Below the pieces are notes generated by a model. The model had not been told where the DNA came from, made no database searches, and worked only from the letters and a program-made list of their open reading frames with translations. Shown in pieces: positions 46,291 to 58,067 of a stretch of 64,000 nt of DNA. Origin of the DNA: Taudactylus pleione (lineage: Eukaryota > Chordata > Amphibia > Anura > Myobatrachidae); NCBI GenBank assembly GCA_031769625.1, contig JAUIMM010000646.1, positions 1,783,001 through 1,847,000 on the forward strand, written 5' to 3'. A program made the position numbers and the translations under genes. Within the stretch, counting starts at the first letter, position 1. Every line of letters begins with the position of its first letter.

Positions 46291-47261
46291 CTGTCGGGAT
46301 TTTGAACCGCCGGGCTGCCGCTGTCAGTAAACAGCCACCGACATTACATACCGATTCCCGGCTATACACATATAAAGTTATTCAAGTGGAAAAATCTTGC
46401 TTCTTGAATTGAATCTCCTTTTTGACTTTGGGGTACCATGAAAAAATTCCTGGGACAATAAGGGGATGACAAATGGAGAGAGTTTGTGAAACACTGGTTT
46501 AGGGTAATCTGGGCTCCTGAGTGCCCACTGGGCTCTAGGTGGAGTTATAGGTTGCCTAATGGATGATCTGAATATGGACACATGTCTTGCACTTGCTTTT
46601 GAAAAAAGAGGCTCTCCTACTAAGGAGATTAGACTTTTTGGTAAAAATGGTTCTGGAGTTAATGCTATATCTAATGGATTTTTTGAGCATGACCAGGGGA
46701 GCATTTCAGGCCTGAAAAAGAGGTAGAGTCAAACCCTCAACATGATGTGTCTATGCCAATTCAATGGCGCACCGCACAGGTGAGGTTCGCAATTCTCCTC
46801 TTCCCTCACATAGTGTGACATTGCTGCCTTCATGCCGTAGCCCAACATTTTTCATGATGGCACTGAGCATGACATACAGTATACAGTGTACCTGATCTGA
46901 CACAGAATTCATTCTATAGGCCCAGAGCAGTGCTGTCTAACCTCCTCCCTTCTGAGGCTCCCAGGCTCCTGCCCAAGAGAGCAGTGTATGTTCTGATCGG
47001 AAAATGTTCAGTCAGCTCACGTGCTAGGTACACATGCTCAGAAAAGACTGGTGGTGTAGAGACTAGAGCGTCCTAATGTACAGTGTCTCCCTGAAAGAAA
47101 AATATGCCAATATGTCTGACTATATAAAATTTTTCTGTGCAAGTCTCATGTATTTTTGTACTATAAGATAGGTAGCAGTCTGAGAACAGCTAGGTTCCTC
47201 TCCTAATTAGCGTATGGGAGATTCTTGGCGCATACCTAGCAGGATAAGGTGAAGGATCACA

Positions 47262-47664
47262 GGAAAAATAGATCTTTAGATAACCAGCTACAACAGCAGT
47301 TATAAATTGGTAAAAACAGTGTTATTTTAATTTAAAAAAATATAAAAATAACAGCAACAATATGCCAAAAATCTCTATTTAAGCTGCGCAGTTTATACTG
47401 AAACAATAACAGCCAGATTAGAATCTGCTACGTTAAAAATTGTATACAGCTATGGTACAAATCAGTTATAAATTGATAGACACAAAAGTCTTCCAGCAAA
47501 ATAATGAATAGGTTTGGAGCAAACTTCCAATTACCGGTAACTACTTACACAGAGTTACACGCATATTGTTTCTTTTATTTTTATATTTATTAAATAAAAT
47601 AACACTGTCTTTACCAATTTATGACTGCTGTTGTAGTTGGTTACATACAGATCTAATTTTCCCG
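47262..47664. mobile_element. AT-rich inverted-repeat element
   Basis: The left TAGATCTTTAGATAACCAGC with ACAACAGCAGTTATAAATTGG pairs with right CCAATTTATGACTGCTGTTGT and GGTTACATACAGATCTA. The arms are about 75 bases and diverged at several positions. The centre is AT-rich and unique. The outer limits are uncertain by about 30 bases. Confidence 0.6.
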
Positions 47665-47956
47665 CAACCTGTTCCTTTACCCTCAACAAGTACATAGGAG
47701 ATACCTATTATGTATAAATTTTCGAAGGAAGGCACCCTCCCATTGTGCTTATATTATCCAGAGTGCCAAACTCCACAAGAAGACACGCACGCACTCACAC
47801 ACATATGGATTACTGACAAAATTAAGGGTAAAATTATTATTATTATTATTATATTTAGTATTATTATGATCAATATTGTTATTATTGTACAGAACAGGAC
47901 TGGCTCACTTTTCAAATGGGCATTTCACATTTATGTCTATTTTTTATGGTCAACCC

Positions 47957-48310
47957 TTAAGGCGGGTATCCACTACACGATTAAAATGAGCGATTGAACG
48001 ATTTAAGACATCGTTATTGTTCAATTGTTCATTAATCGTTCATTAATCGTGCAGTCAAATGTCGAAAATGGCCAGCGATGCACGCTCCTGCTGGTCGTTT
48101 TCAACATCTATCATCACCTGAACATACAGGCCAACCTGCCGATATCGACAGGTTGTGCATGTTCGGTGATGAGGGAGGGTGCCTGCACTGAACGACATAT
48201 TGTTCAGTGTGGGCACATTACCCACTGCACAGGATGATGAACAATTGTACGATTACAATGTTGTAAATCGTACAGTCGTTCCACTCTCGTGTAGTGGATA
48301 CGCACCTTAA
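47957..48310. mobile_element. piggyBac-type MITE, TTAA borders
   Basis: TTAA at both ends, then GGCGGGTATCCACTACACGA on the left and TCGTGTAGTGGATACGCACC-like sequence on the right, as inverted repeats. An internal CGTTCAATTGTTCATTAATCG region is also partly self-complementary. It lies in c9 intron 1. Confidence 0.85.
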
Positions 48311-50181
48311 GAATTTATCTGCTACGTAGTTTTAATACTTTTCTAACTGAATACGTGAAAATGTTTAGTCTGAGAAACAAGAAAGTTCCAATGAATCATC
48401 CAGAGAAACAAAATAACTAACTAAGCAATATATATAACTTCACTCAACTAAATAACTAGAAGAATTACGATTAGCGGTATCGGGTCAAAACTGGATATCT
48501 GGTAATTGGACTGCAAAAGTGGGTGTTCCTTGCGTGTCACACCAAGCAAATAACTTAAAAAGGTATGGTCAGCGTAACTTTACAAGAATTCTATATGCGC
48601 GATCTATTTCAATGCATAGCCCGACTGAAAACCTAATTAAAAACATAAGTACCAAATGGTGGCGGTAGATGGTAAATATGAGACAATAGCGGAAACAGAG
48701 CATGAACTTGAACTGAACCCTGGATTGGGCATCCAAATTTAAAACAAAATACTTTACACCAGGTAAAAATGTAAATAAATGGGAAAAAATTCCAAATTAT
48801 AATAATGGTAGATCTTGAAAGGACTCGGACCAGAGATCCAAATTAATAAAGTAAAAGTAAACACTTTTTTTATAGCAAAGTTAAATCTGGTGCATGCAAC
48901 ACGGAAGTATGCAATCAAAATAGAAAAAGGGAGAATACAAGTGTGCATGTATAATATATGTAGGAGGGACCAATAGCTAATATAAACCATACATTTTTAT
49001 CAAAAGCATTATAACCACGTATAAAAGCATACCATTATAAACACATTTTAAAACCATATTACCAATGAGGATACAAAACCCACAATATTTCATGGTAGTG
49101 TGAGGATGATACATACAGTATCTTACATAAGAAACCATTTAATTTCGAACTCCAAAGTGAGGCTCTTAGGACTTAGGATCCCCAAACTGAATATCATTCC
49201 CATTTCTGTGTTTACTCAAAACTACCTCACTTTAATTTTTACTCCAATTCTTAGGAGGAGTTTGAATGTCACAGAAGGAAGCCAGATAGCCTGGGTCACA
49301 ATTATGTACCTCCTTGAAATGATCAGATACATTATGTGAAACTAGGCCCTTTTAAATGTTTCGCAAAGGTTCAGACTAGGGGTGTGCACCGGCCACTTTT
49401 CGTGTTTTGTGTTTTGGTTTTGGATCTGGATCTTTCTTCGTGTTTTGGATCTGGATTGGTTTTGCCAAAACCACCCTTCCGTGTTTTGGGTTCTGGGTTT
49501 TGTGTTTTGGATCTGTATTTTTTTGAAAAAAAGCATAAAAACAGCTAAAATCACAGAATTTGTGGGTTTTTCTGCTCCTATGCTATTATTTACCTCAATA
49601 ACCTTAATTTCCACTAATTTCCAGTCTATTCTGAACACCTCACACCTCACAATAGTGTTTTTATGTCCAAAAGGTTGCACCGAGGTAGCTGGATGACTAT
49701 GCTAAGAGATACGAGTGGGCGGCACAAACACGTGGTCCATCTAGGAGTGGCACTGCAGTGGCAGACAGGATGGCAGTTTGAAAAACTAGGCCCCAAACTA
49801 TACATAATGCAAAGAAAAAAAAGAGGTGCAAGATGGAATTGTCCTTGGGCCCTCCCACCCACCCTTATGTTGTATAAACAGGACATGCACACTTTAACAA
49901 ACCAAACATTTCAGCGCCAGGGTCTGCCACATGACTGTGGCTGAAATGATTGGTTCGTTAGGGCCCCCACAAGACAAGCTGGCAATTAATCTGTCCCTGC
50001 ACAAACTGGCTCTACGGAGGCAAGATGTCGTCCTCATCCTCCTCATCCACCGATTCCTCACCCTCTTCAGTGTTGTGTACATCCTCATCCTCACAGAGTA
50101 TTAATTCGTCCCCGCTGGAATCCACAACCACAGGTCCCTCTGTACGTTCTGGAGGCTGGTCTCCCTGGAAGAGTTGATAAT

Positions 50182-50420
50182 TCATTTTATGAACATCATC
50201 TTCTCCACATTTTGTGGAAGCAACCTCCTACGCCTTTCGCTGACAAGGTTCCCGGCTGCACTAAACACTCTTTCGGAGTACACACTGGAGGGGGGGCAAC
50301 TCAGGTAAAATAGAGCCAGTTTGTACAGGGACCTCCAAATTGCTTCTTTTTCCTGCCAGTACAGGTACGGACTGTCTGACATGCCTACTTGGATGCTGTC
50401 ACCAATGTAATCCTTTAACA
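50182..50420 (-). pseudogene. hAT transposase carboxy-terminal dimerisation fragment
   Basis: The frame reads QVGMSDSPYLYWQEKEAIWR, LALFYLSCPPSSVYSERVFS, AAGNLVSERRRRLLPQNVEK. This is the well-known hAT dimerisation block (W...P.L..LA...L..PpsSv.SERvFS.aG). It ends at the usual position just after the NVEKMMFIK stretch. Upstream it is cut by the 138-bp array. Another transposase scrap lies inside the array at 51148-51240. Confidence 0.88.
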
Positions 50421-52370
50421 GACAGACGCACGCTTGTCGCTGCTGCTTTGAGGATGCAGGTGCGGCTACAGCCCACACATTTCACAAAGACAGAAAAAAA
50501 AAGAAGAATATTTTTATTGTTTGTGTAGCACACTTTGAGGGTGTCACCACCCTTTAACAGACAGACGCACGCTTGTCGCTGCTGCTTTAAGGATGCAGGT
50601 GCGGCTACAGCCCACACATTTCACAAAGACAGAAAAAAAAAGAAGAATATTTTTATTGTTTGTGTAGCACACTTTGAGGGTTACACCACCCTTTAACAGA
50701 CAGACGCACGCTTGTCGCTGCTGCTTTGAGGATGCAAGTGCGGCTACATCCCACACAATTCACAAAGACAGAAAAAAGAAGAAGAATATTTTTATTGTTT
50801 GTGGAGCGCACTTTGAGGGTTACACCATCCTTTAACAGACAGACGCACGCTTGTCGCTGCTGCTTTGAGGATGCAAGTGCGGCTACAGCCCACACAATTC
50901 ACAAAGACAGAAAAAAGAAGAAGAATATTTTTATTGTTTGTGTAGCAGACTTTGAGGGTGTCACCACCCTTTAACAGACAGATGCACGCTTGTCACTGCT
51001 GCTTTGAGGATGCAAGTGCGGCTACAGCCCACACAATTCACAAAGACAGAAAAAAAAAGAACAATATTTTTATTGTTTGTGTAGCACACTTTGAGGGTGT
51101 CACCACCCTTTAACAGACAGACGCACACTTGTCGCTGCTGCTTTGAGGACAGTATCATATGCAGTGACAGTAGACTTGTCAGAAATTGTTGGCACGTCCT
51201 TCAGTCCGGACCAGATGTCCAAACCAGCCCTTGACTTATGACACAGGCGCACGCTTGGCGCTGCTACTATGTTGATGCACGTGCGGCTACATCGCACACA
51301 AGTCACAAACACATTAAAAAAATAGTTTTTTATTTTTTGGAGCACTTTGAGGGTTACACCACCCTTTAACAGACAGACGCACGCTTGTTGCTGCTGCTTT
51401 GAGGATGCAAGTGCGGCTACAGCCCACACAATTCACAAAGACAGAACAAAGAAGAATATTTTTATTGTTTGTGTAGCACACTTTGAGGGTGTCACCACCC
51501 TTTAACAGACAGACGCACGCTTGTCGCTGCTGCTTTGAGGATGCAAGTGCGGCTACAGCCCACACAATTCACAAAGACAGAAAAAAGAAGAATATTTTTA
51601 TTGTTTGTGTAGCACACTTTGAGGGTGTCACCACCCTTTAACAGACAGATGCACGCTTGTCACTGCTGCTTTGAGGATGCAAGAGCGGCTACAGCCCACA
51701 CATTTCACAAAGACAGAAAAAAAAGAACAATATTTTTATTGCTTGTGTAGCACACTTTGAGGGTGTCACCACCCTTTAACAGACAGACGCACGCTTGTCG
51801 CTGCTGCTTTAAGGATACAGGTGCGGCTACAGCCCACACATTTCACAAAGACAGAAAAAAAAAGAACAATATTTTTATTGTTTGTGTAGCACACTTTGAG
51901 GGTGTCACCACCCTTTAACAGACAGACGCACGCTTGTCACTGCTGCTTTAAGGATGCAGGTGCGGCTACAGCCCACACATTTCACAAAGACAGAAAAAAA
52001 AAGAACAATATTTTTATTGTTTGTGTAGCACACTTTGAGGGTGTCACCACCCTTTAACAGACAGACGCACGCTTGTCACTGCTGCTTTAAGGATGCAGGT
52101 GCGGCTACAGCCCACACATTTCACAAAGACAGAAAAAAAAAGAAGAATATTTTTATTGTTTGTGGAGCGCACTTTGAGGGTTACACCACCCTTTAACAGA
52201 CAGACGCACGCTTGTCGCTGCTGCTTTGAGGATGCAAGTGCGGCTACAGCCCACACAATTCACAAAGAAGAAGAATACTTTTATTGTTTGTGGAGCGCAC
52301 TTTGAGGGTTACACCATCCTTTAACAGACAGACGCACGCTTGTCGCTGCTGCTTTGAGGATGCAGGTGGA
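50415..52370. repeat. 138-bp tandem array, about 14 units
   Basis: Units begin TTTAACAGACAGACGCACGC at about 50415, 50552, 50690, 50829, 50969, 51107, 51366, 51503, 51641, 51774, 51913, 52051, 52190 and 52319. Each has a CTGCTGCTTTGAGGATGCA block, an A-rich block and TTTTTATTGTTTGTG. Units differ by a few percent and small indels. The period is a multiple of three, so long open frames arise on both strands. These are not genes. Confidence 0.95.
51148..51240 (-). pseudogene. hAT transposase scrap within tandem array
   Basis: This short non-repeat stretch interrupts the 138-bp array. It resembles bases 2660-2750 of the window, which lie just upstream of the dimerisation block in the other hAT copy (shared CCGACCAGATGTC-like core). 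It shows that the array expanded inside transposase coding sequence rather than beside it. Confidence 0.6.
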
Positions 52371-52695
52371 ATCTAGACGGGATTTGGAACCGGGGACACA
52401 CTACCTCCATCAATTGTCTAAATCCCACTGCACTAATGGCGGATACCGGACGCACGTCTAACACCAACATAGCAGTCAAGGCCTCAGTTATACATTTTGC
52501 TTCAGGATGACTGCTGTCGTACTTCATCCTCATCGCTAGGGACTGTTGGAGGGTCAATTGTTTAGTAAAAGTAGTGATGTTCCTACTTCCTCTCTGGGAT
52601 GATGAACAACTCCCAGCAGCAGCAACAGCACTAGGAGGAAGTGGTTCTTGATCTTTCCCTATTTTATTTTTATCGGAGAAAGTTTGGTCCTCCAT
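52321..52695 (-). pseudogene. hAT transposase, amino-proximal fragment
   Basis: A 124-codon frame starts MEDQTFSDKNKIGKDQEPLP and continues ITTFTKQLTLQQSL, then KCITEALTAMLVLDVRPVSA, VGFRQLMEVVCPRFQIPSR. This is the block that follows the BED zinc finger in ZBED-type hAT transposases. It runs directly into the 138-bp tandem array, where the rest of the catalytic domain should be. The zinc finger itself is not found. Confidence 0.85.
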
Positions 52696-52880
52696 TTATG
52701 TTATATTGATATATACGTGCGGCTAAAGCGCACACAAACACAGAAAATATTTTTTTATTTTTGCTGGAGAGTAGTGCACTTTGTGGGTTACACCACCCTT
52801 TAAGAAATGAGCCAGCTGGCTCTTTACTTATGGGACACAGGCGCACGCTTGGCGCTGCTCCTTTGTTGATGCACGTGCGG

Positions 52881-53117
52881 CTACTGCGCACACAATTCAC
52901 AAACACAGAATGTATTTTTCAAGGTCATTTTCCTGAACTTTGCCATTTGGGATTGTATGTGCCCTCTACTATGACATTGGGCATCGGCCTTGGCAGACGA
53001 CGTTGATGGCATGTTATCATCTATGTCATGACTGGTGGCAGCAGCTTCAGCACTAGGAGGAAGTGGTTCTTGATCTTTCTCTATTTTATTTTTATCGGAG
53101 AAAGTTTGGTCCTCCAT
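52881..53117 (-). pseudogene. Duplicated amino-end segment of hAT transposase
   Basis: The start MEDQTFSDKNKIEKDQEPLP repeats that at 52695 almost exactly, then diverges to SHDIDDNMPSTSSAKADAQC. A roughly 430-base segment has been duplicated, with one copy kept closer to the BED-finger side. The two copies are separated by an intermediate tandem-repeat unit (52720-52915). Confidence 0.7.
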
Positions 53118-53139
53118 TTATGTTATATCGATTTGATAT

Positions 53140-54118
53140 ATACGTGCGGCTAAACACAGAAAATAATTTTTTTTTTGGTTTGGACTGGAGTGTACTTTGG
53201 GGGTTACAGCACCCTTTAACGGTCAAGCCAGCCGGCCCTTTACTTATGACACAGGCGCACGCTTGGCACTACTTTGTTGATGCACGTGCGGCTACTGCGC
53301 ACACAATTCACAAACACAGAAAATAATTTTTTTTTTGGTTTGGACTGGAGTGTACTTTGGGGGTTACAGCACCCTTTAACGGTCAAGCCAGCTGGCCCTT
53401 TACTTATGACACAGGCGCACGCTTGGCACTACTTTGTTGATGCACGTGCGGCTACTGCGCACACAATTCACAAACACAGAAAATATTTTTTTTATTGGTT
53501 TGGACTGGAGTGTAATTTGGGGGTTACAGCACCCTTTAACGGTCAAGCCAGCCGGCCCTTTACTTATGACACAGGCGCACGCTTGGCACTACTTTGTTGA
53601 TGCACGTGCGGCTACTGCGCACACAATTCACAAACACAGAAAATAATTTTTTTTTTGGTTTGGACTGGAGTGTACTTTGGGAGTTACAGCACCCTTTAAC
53701 GGTCAAGCCAGCCGGCCCTTTACTTATGACACAGGCGCACGCTTGGCACTACTTTGTTGATGCACGTGCGGCTACTGCGCACACAATTCACAAACACAGA
53801 AAATATATATTTTTTTGGTTTGGACTGGAGTGTACTTTGGGGGTTACAGCACCCTTTAACGGTCAAGCCAGCCGGCCCTTTACTTATGACACAGGCGCAC
53901 GCTTGGCACTACTTTGTTGATGCACGTGCGGCTACTGCGCACACAATTCACAAACACAGAAAATAATTTTTTTTTTGGTTTGGACTGGAGTGTACTTTTG
54001 GGGTTACAGCACCCTTTAACGGTCAAGCCAGCCGGCCCTTTACTTATGACACAGGCGCACGCTTGGCACTACTTTGTTGATGCACGTGCGGCTACTGCGC
54101 ACACAATTCACAAACACA
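53140..54118. repeat. 160-bp tandem array, about 6 units
   Basis: GATGCACGTGCGGCTACTGC recurs at exact 160-base spacing (53278, 53438, 53598, 53758, 53918, 54078). Units are almost identical, differing mainly in a T-run and one or two bases. They share blocks with the 138-bp units (GTGCGGCTAC, CACACAATTCACAAA, CACCCTTTAA), so both arrays come from one ancestral unit. Confidence 0.95.
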
Positions 54119-54682
54119 CAAAAAATATTATTTTTTTAGCACTTGGGGGGAGCACCCCTGATGGACAGAGCACCCCCTGGACAACACTACAGCACCCCTT
54201 TAGGACTGGGACACTGCACAGGACTTTGGAGTGGACACAGCCCCTATGGAGAACTGACTGCACAACACAGTCCAGCCAGCCCCTATGGACTTTGAAGTAG
54301 TGGACACAGCCCCTATTAACAACAGCAGCACAGCACAACACAGCCAGCCCCTATGGACTTTGAAGTAGTGGACAACAGCAGCACAGCGCAGCACAGCACA
54401 ACACTACTCTGCACTACACTACACTACACAGCCCAGCCAGCCCTAACTCCCACCCTCCCTCTTCACTGTCCACAGCCGAGTGAGAAAATGGCGCCGACGC
54501 GGGTACCTTATATAGGATCCAAAACCCGCGAGACTCGGAAGGCGGGATGATGACGTTTTGCCTCGATTTCAGATCCGAGTCAGGCGGGAAAAGTCGAGCC
54601 TGACTCGGATCGGCCTCGGATCGGGGGGGCTCGGGGGGGTTCGGATTTTAGAAATCCGAACCCGCTCACCCTTAGTTCAGAC

Positions 54683-56468
54683 ATTCTTTATTTCAAACTG
54701 TGTGACATTCTACCTACGTATTGTTTCTTGCAAGAACATGGTAACAAATATATAACACTTTTACACTACACATTTAGTGGGATTGCAGTCTTCTACGCCC
54801 CTTCTGGGATCAAGTGATATCTATCTCTAAGTAGATAGTAGGTGAGGAGACCCCTTCTGGCTCCTCTTTCTGGCTCCTTAACTTATACCCTGGCTCTCTG
54901 GTAAGCTACAAACTGTCCTTATTAAAGTTTCTTCATAGATCCACGAAAGCCGTGATCCTGATTCGCTGGCGGTCTACTGCCCCCCTCCCCACTTAAGGAA
55001 TGGTTTACCTTAATAAATATGTACATGTCTATGGAGGATCTCCCTGTATGCCCAGAGAGGTCTCAGGAGTTTACGTAGACTTGGCACCCATGGCTGGAAT
55101 TCTAGTTCTCAAGAACATACTTGATGTCTGCTCCCTGTGCCCGGGCATCTCTCCCCAGATTGAGCTCTTATAGCTGCTATTTTGAAGGCCGCCCTCCTTA
55201 CCAATTATCCCTTCTACTTGCACTCTCGGACTCCCATCCAGTGGCGGCTCCAGAGGTGGGGCTGCAGCACAGTCCAAAATTTATATAGGGGAATCACACC
55301 AACTGTCAGTGAGTCCTGTTTGGCAGAGTTTGGAGTGGCAGTTGGTGTGACTCCCTTATTTGAATTTTGGACTGTGCTGCAGTCCCACCTCTGGAGCCAC
55401 CACTGCTCCCAACTCTCACCCTTTTCCCCTCACCTTCAGCCCCATCCCCTCCCTTTTGTGTGTTGTCTTCATTTCTGCTAAAATTTTGTATGTCCCCAAT
55501 GTTTTGTTTGTATTATACTGTACTAGATCACTTTTGAATGCTGCTGCTGTTTTGTATGCATTTCTGTGTTGTGCGTTGAATTATTCTGCACTTTTTTGTA
55601 CTGTACTTGATGACTTTGTAATCTTTTTACATCTATATAAAATTTTTACTGTGACACATTTTATTTCATTTCATTCTTATTCAGTTGACTGAGAGGTATA
55701 TTACATGATTTTTGGATGAATTGCTTTTGCAATTTATGTATATCACACAGGTCCCACATCTATTTCTGACAATATTTTTTTTCAAGTTATTCCCCTTATT
55801 GTAGATACATTTTGATTTTTCCTGTAATATGATCCTTAAGGTCAAGTCTATTGTTTGGGTGAGTTTGCTGTCATTTTGCTTTCAGGTTTTGGTTGATTTT
55901 TAAACCAACTATTAGTAAATCTCCGGTTTCCATAGTCGTCTGTGTAAAAGTATTGATTGTTGGTCCAATGTTCTTACATGTTCAAAGTAGTGTTTTTGGT
56001 CTGTTTTCCATCAATTCTGCCTTTAGTAAAAGGTTGGTTTTGGTCGGTTTTCAATACCGACGGACAATCGCCCATAAACCCACCTTTAGTAAATTTACTC
56101 CTGAGAATAAAAATAGTCTGAGGTGAAAATATCAAGATGTCTTATGATAATTTAATTAATATGAGTCTTTATATTAGAGGATTATCCCAGCAGAAGGATC
56201 TGGGTACAGTGTAAGGTGTATATAGTGACGGGTATGTTTCCGAAACGGATCTGAAAGTTTCTGATTCCAAATTATATTGACAAACTCACTTTTAACCACT
56301 TAACTGATTAATTTTTTTTCCAAAAACCACTCCAAAATTGTCGGTTTCTTTTATGATTGAATTAGGTCAAGAACATCATTTTAAACTTATCCATCACTAT
56401 TTTATTTGAAAAAAATATTTTTTTAAAACACAGTATACCATCAAAATAGCAATTTTTATGTTATACTG
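54683..56468. other. Intron 1 stretch between hAT and the TA microsatellite
   Basis: Besides the MITE at 55240-55405 and a TTTAGTAAATTTACTCCTGA MITE end at 56080, I see no recognisable element or gene. Confidence 0.4.
55240..55405. mobile_element. MITE with TGGCGGCTCCAGAGGTGGGG ends
   Basis: The inverted repeats TGGCGGCTCCAGAGGTGGGG and CCCACCTCTGGAGCCACC flank an inner pair around CACACCAACTGTCA and GGCAGTTGGTGTGA. It is a free-standing copy of the sequence nested at 34118-34262. Confidence 0.78.
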
Positions 56469-56720
56469 TAGTGATGGCCATTGACAGCTGTACCATCGAT
56501 GGTTCAACCATCGTTAAAATCCATCAATTCTTTAGCGATTGGTCGAGATCTGTGTAGATCACAACTGCCGATGTTTCCCAAACATCAATTGATGTTTACC
56601 ATCAATGGTGCAACATTGAAAGCACCAGCAATGGCAAACCACTTGTTTTCAGTCAGACCATCGATGGTTCACAAACCAACGATGGTTTGTAAACCATCGA
56701 TGGTCAGCTGCCATCCCTAT
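56469..56720. mobile_element. MITE rich in ACCATCGATGGT palindromes
   Basis: The left TAGTGATGGCCATTGACAGC and the right GTCAGCTGCCATCCCTA are inverted repeats. ACCATCGATGGT-like palindromes recur through the element. A left end of the same family is at 62951-63010 (AGGGATGGCCATCGACCATC). Confidence 0.65.
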
Positions 56721-56734
56721 TCAGAGGCTCTATG

Positions 56735-56740
56735 ATATCT

Positions 56741-56776
<36 letters not shown>

Positions 56777-56883
56777 ACAGATATATATATCAAACGTGTG
56801 CATATATATATAAATACATATAAATATATATTACACATATATATATGCACACACGTAATATACATAGATATATATATACACAC

Positions 56884-56914
<31 letters not shown>

Positions 56915-57169
56915 CACACACGTGTGTGTATATACATATATATATATATATATACACGTATATATATATATACATACATATGTATATATATATATAAATT
57001 CATACATACATATATACATACATGTATATATATACATATGTGTGCATGTACACACATGTATGTATGTACATACATACATATATATATATACACATGTGTA
57101 TATATATATGTATACATATACGTACACACATATATATATATAGACACACATATATATATATAGACACAC

Positions 57170-57210
<41 letters not shown>
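56735..57210. repeat. Compound TA/CA/TACA microsatellite
   Basis: Nearly 480 bases of alternating purine and pyrimidine: runs of TATATA joined by CACACGTGTGTG and ACATACAT blocks. Many segments are self-complementary. Open frames here (Tyr-Ile rich) are artefacts. Confidence 0.95.
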
Positions 57211-57216
<6 letters not shown>

Positions 57217-57700
57217 CCCTTATAAAATGGGGCATCATTGGGGAGGAGCTGAGGCCGGATGGAGTGTGCTGGGCTACCTGGAAGCAGCAGCCAAAGCCGC
57301 GGCTGCTGCTCCTTCACACATAGTGATCACTGTAGTTCCGGAGCCGCAGCGGGAGGGTGTCCCGATGGTGGCCCGGATACATAGCAGCAGCGGCGGCTAC
57401 CAAAGCCGCCGCTACTGCTCTTTACTCAAGGGGGTGGAGATGTCTGCCCGATCACTGCTGGCCACAGTGATCGGGTCACAGCAGCAGCACTGCTGCTTCT
57501 ATGGGAGGGGGGCTGCCGACGGTGACCGATCACTGTGGCCAGCAGTGATCGGGACACGCTAGAGAAGCAGCCACGCTTGCAGAGCGACCAGAAGGTCCCT
57601 CTGATGTAGGCGGCTGCGTGAAGATTAGCTTCCCACAGCCGCCTAGTGGGCATTTCTGACTGGTCGTATCTGAAACGACCATGCCAGGCAAGTGGTTAAG
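57211..57700. repeat. GC-rich inverted-repeat block, possible TTAA-type element end
   Basis: Contains several complementary pairs, for example CCGATCACTGTGGCCAGCAG with CTGCTGGCCACAGTGATCGG. It ends GCCAGGCAAGTGGTTAAG, which on the other strand reads TTAACCACTTGCC, a frequent piggyBac-type end in vertebrates. The left border merges with the microsatellite. Confidence 0.4.
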
Positions 57701-58067
57701 AATCAAATGCAACATATTGTAAATTACAGAGACATGTAATCACTCACTTGGATACCCTTAAATAACGTCCTATGTTATGCATGTGTAACATATGTAGGAA
57801 ACAAATTATAAAGTTATTATTCTTGTTTCTATTTAATTAAACTTAAAATGTAACCAATGTATCCTTTAAGAATGGATTTAAAAAAAAATGATTCTACATC
57901 GATCAGAACAGTGATACATTGTTTCAATGTTAGAGTAACGGCATACAGACCATTCCTTCATATAGCCATTATAGCAGACAACACCGTATCCTAAGGGCAT
58001 CTCTATTACACATATAGACAAAACATTGCCCAAACTTATTTGCCGGAATAGCTAAATTACAACTCAC

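Larger units (their letters stand above)
49377..54674 (-). mobile_element. ZBED-type hAT transposon, 5.3 kb, 8-bp target duplication, filled with tandem repeats
   Basis: The element starts TAGGGGTGTGC and ends GCTCACCCTTA, a short inverted repeat. It is flanked by the exact 8-bp duplication GTTCAGAC at 49369-49376 and 54675-54682, as expected for hAT. Inside are fragments of a minus-strand transposase, a 138-bp tandem array (50415-52370) and a 160-bp array (53140-54118). The terminal 150 bases on the right carry repeated motifs around GATCCGAGTC. The end at base 417 of the window has the same terminal sequence and belongs to a related copy. Confidence 0.88.

Noticed and set aside
46378..46704. 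108-codon minus-strand open frame
   Set aside because: It has no stop over a moderate length and a protein-like composition, but I recognise no family and there is no supporting context, so I do not call it a gene.
50400..52370. CRISPR-like array of regularly spaced repeats
   Set aside because: Units are 138-base head-to-tail repeats without unique spacers, in a vertebrate transposon.
53063..54300. Series of similar 70 to 128-codon open frames, at first resembling a repeat-protein gene
   Set aside because: They recur every 160 bases because of the tandem array, with stops at each unit, and no start, splice or domain evidence.
56704..57317. Several Tyr/Ile-rich open frames on both strands
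   Set aside because: They are translations of the TA/CA microsatellite.
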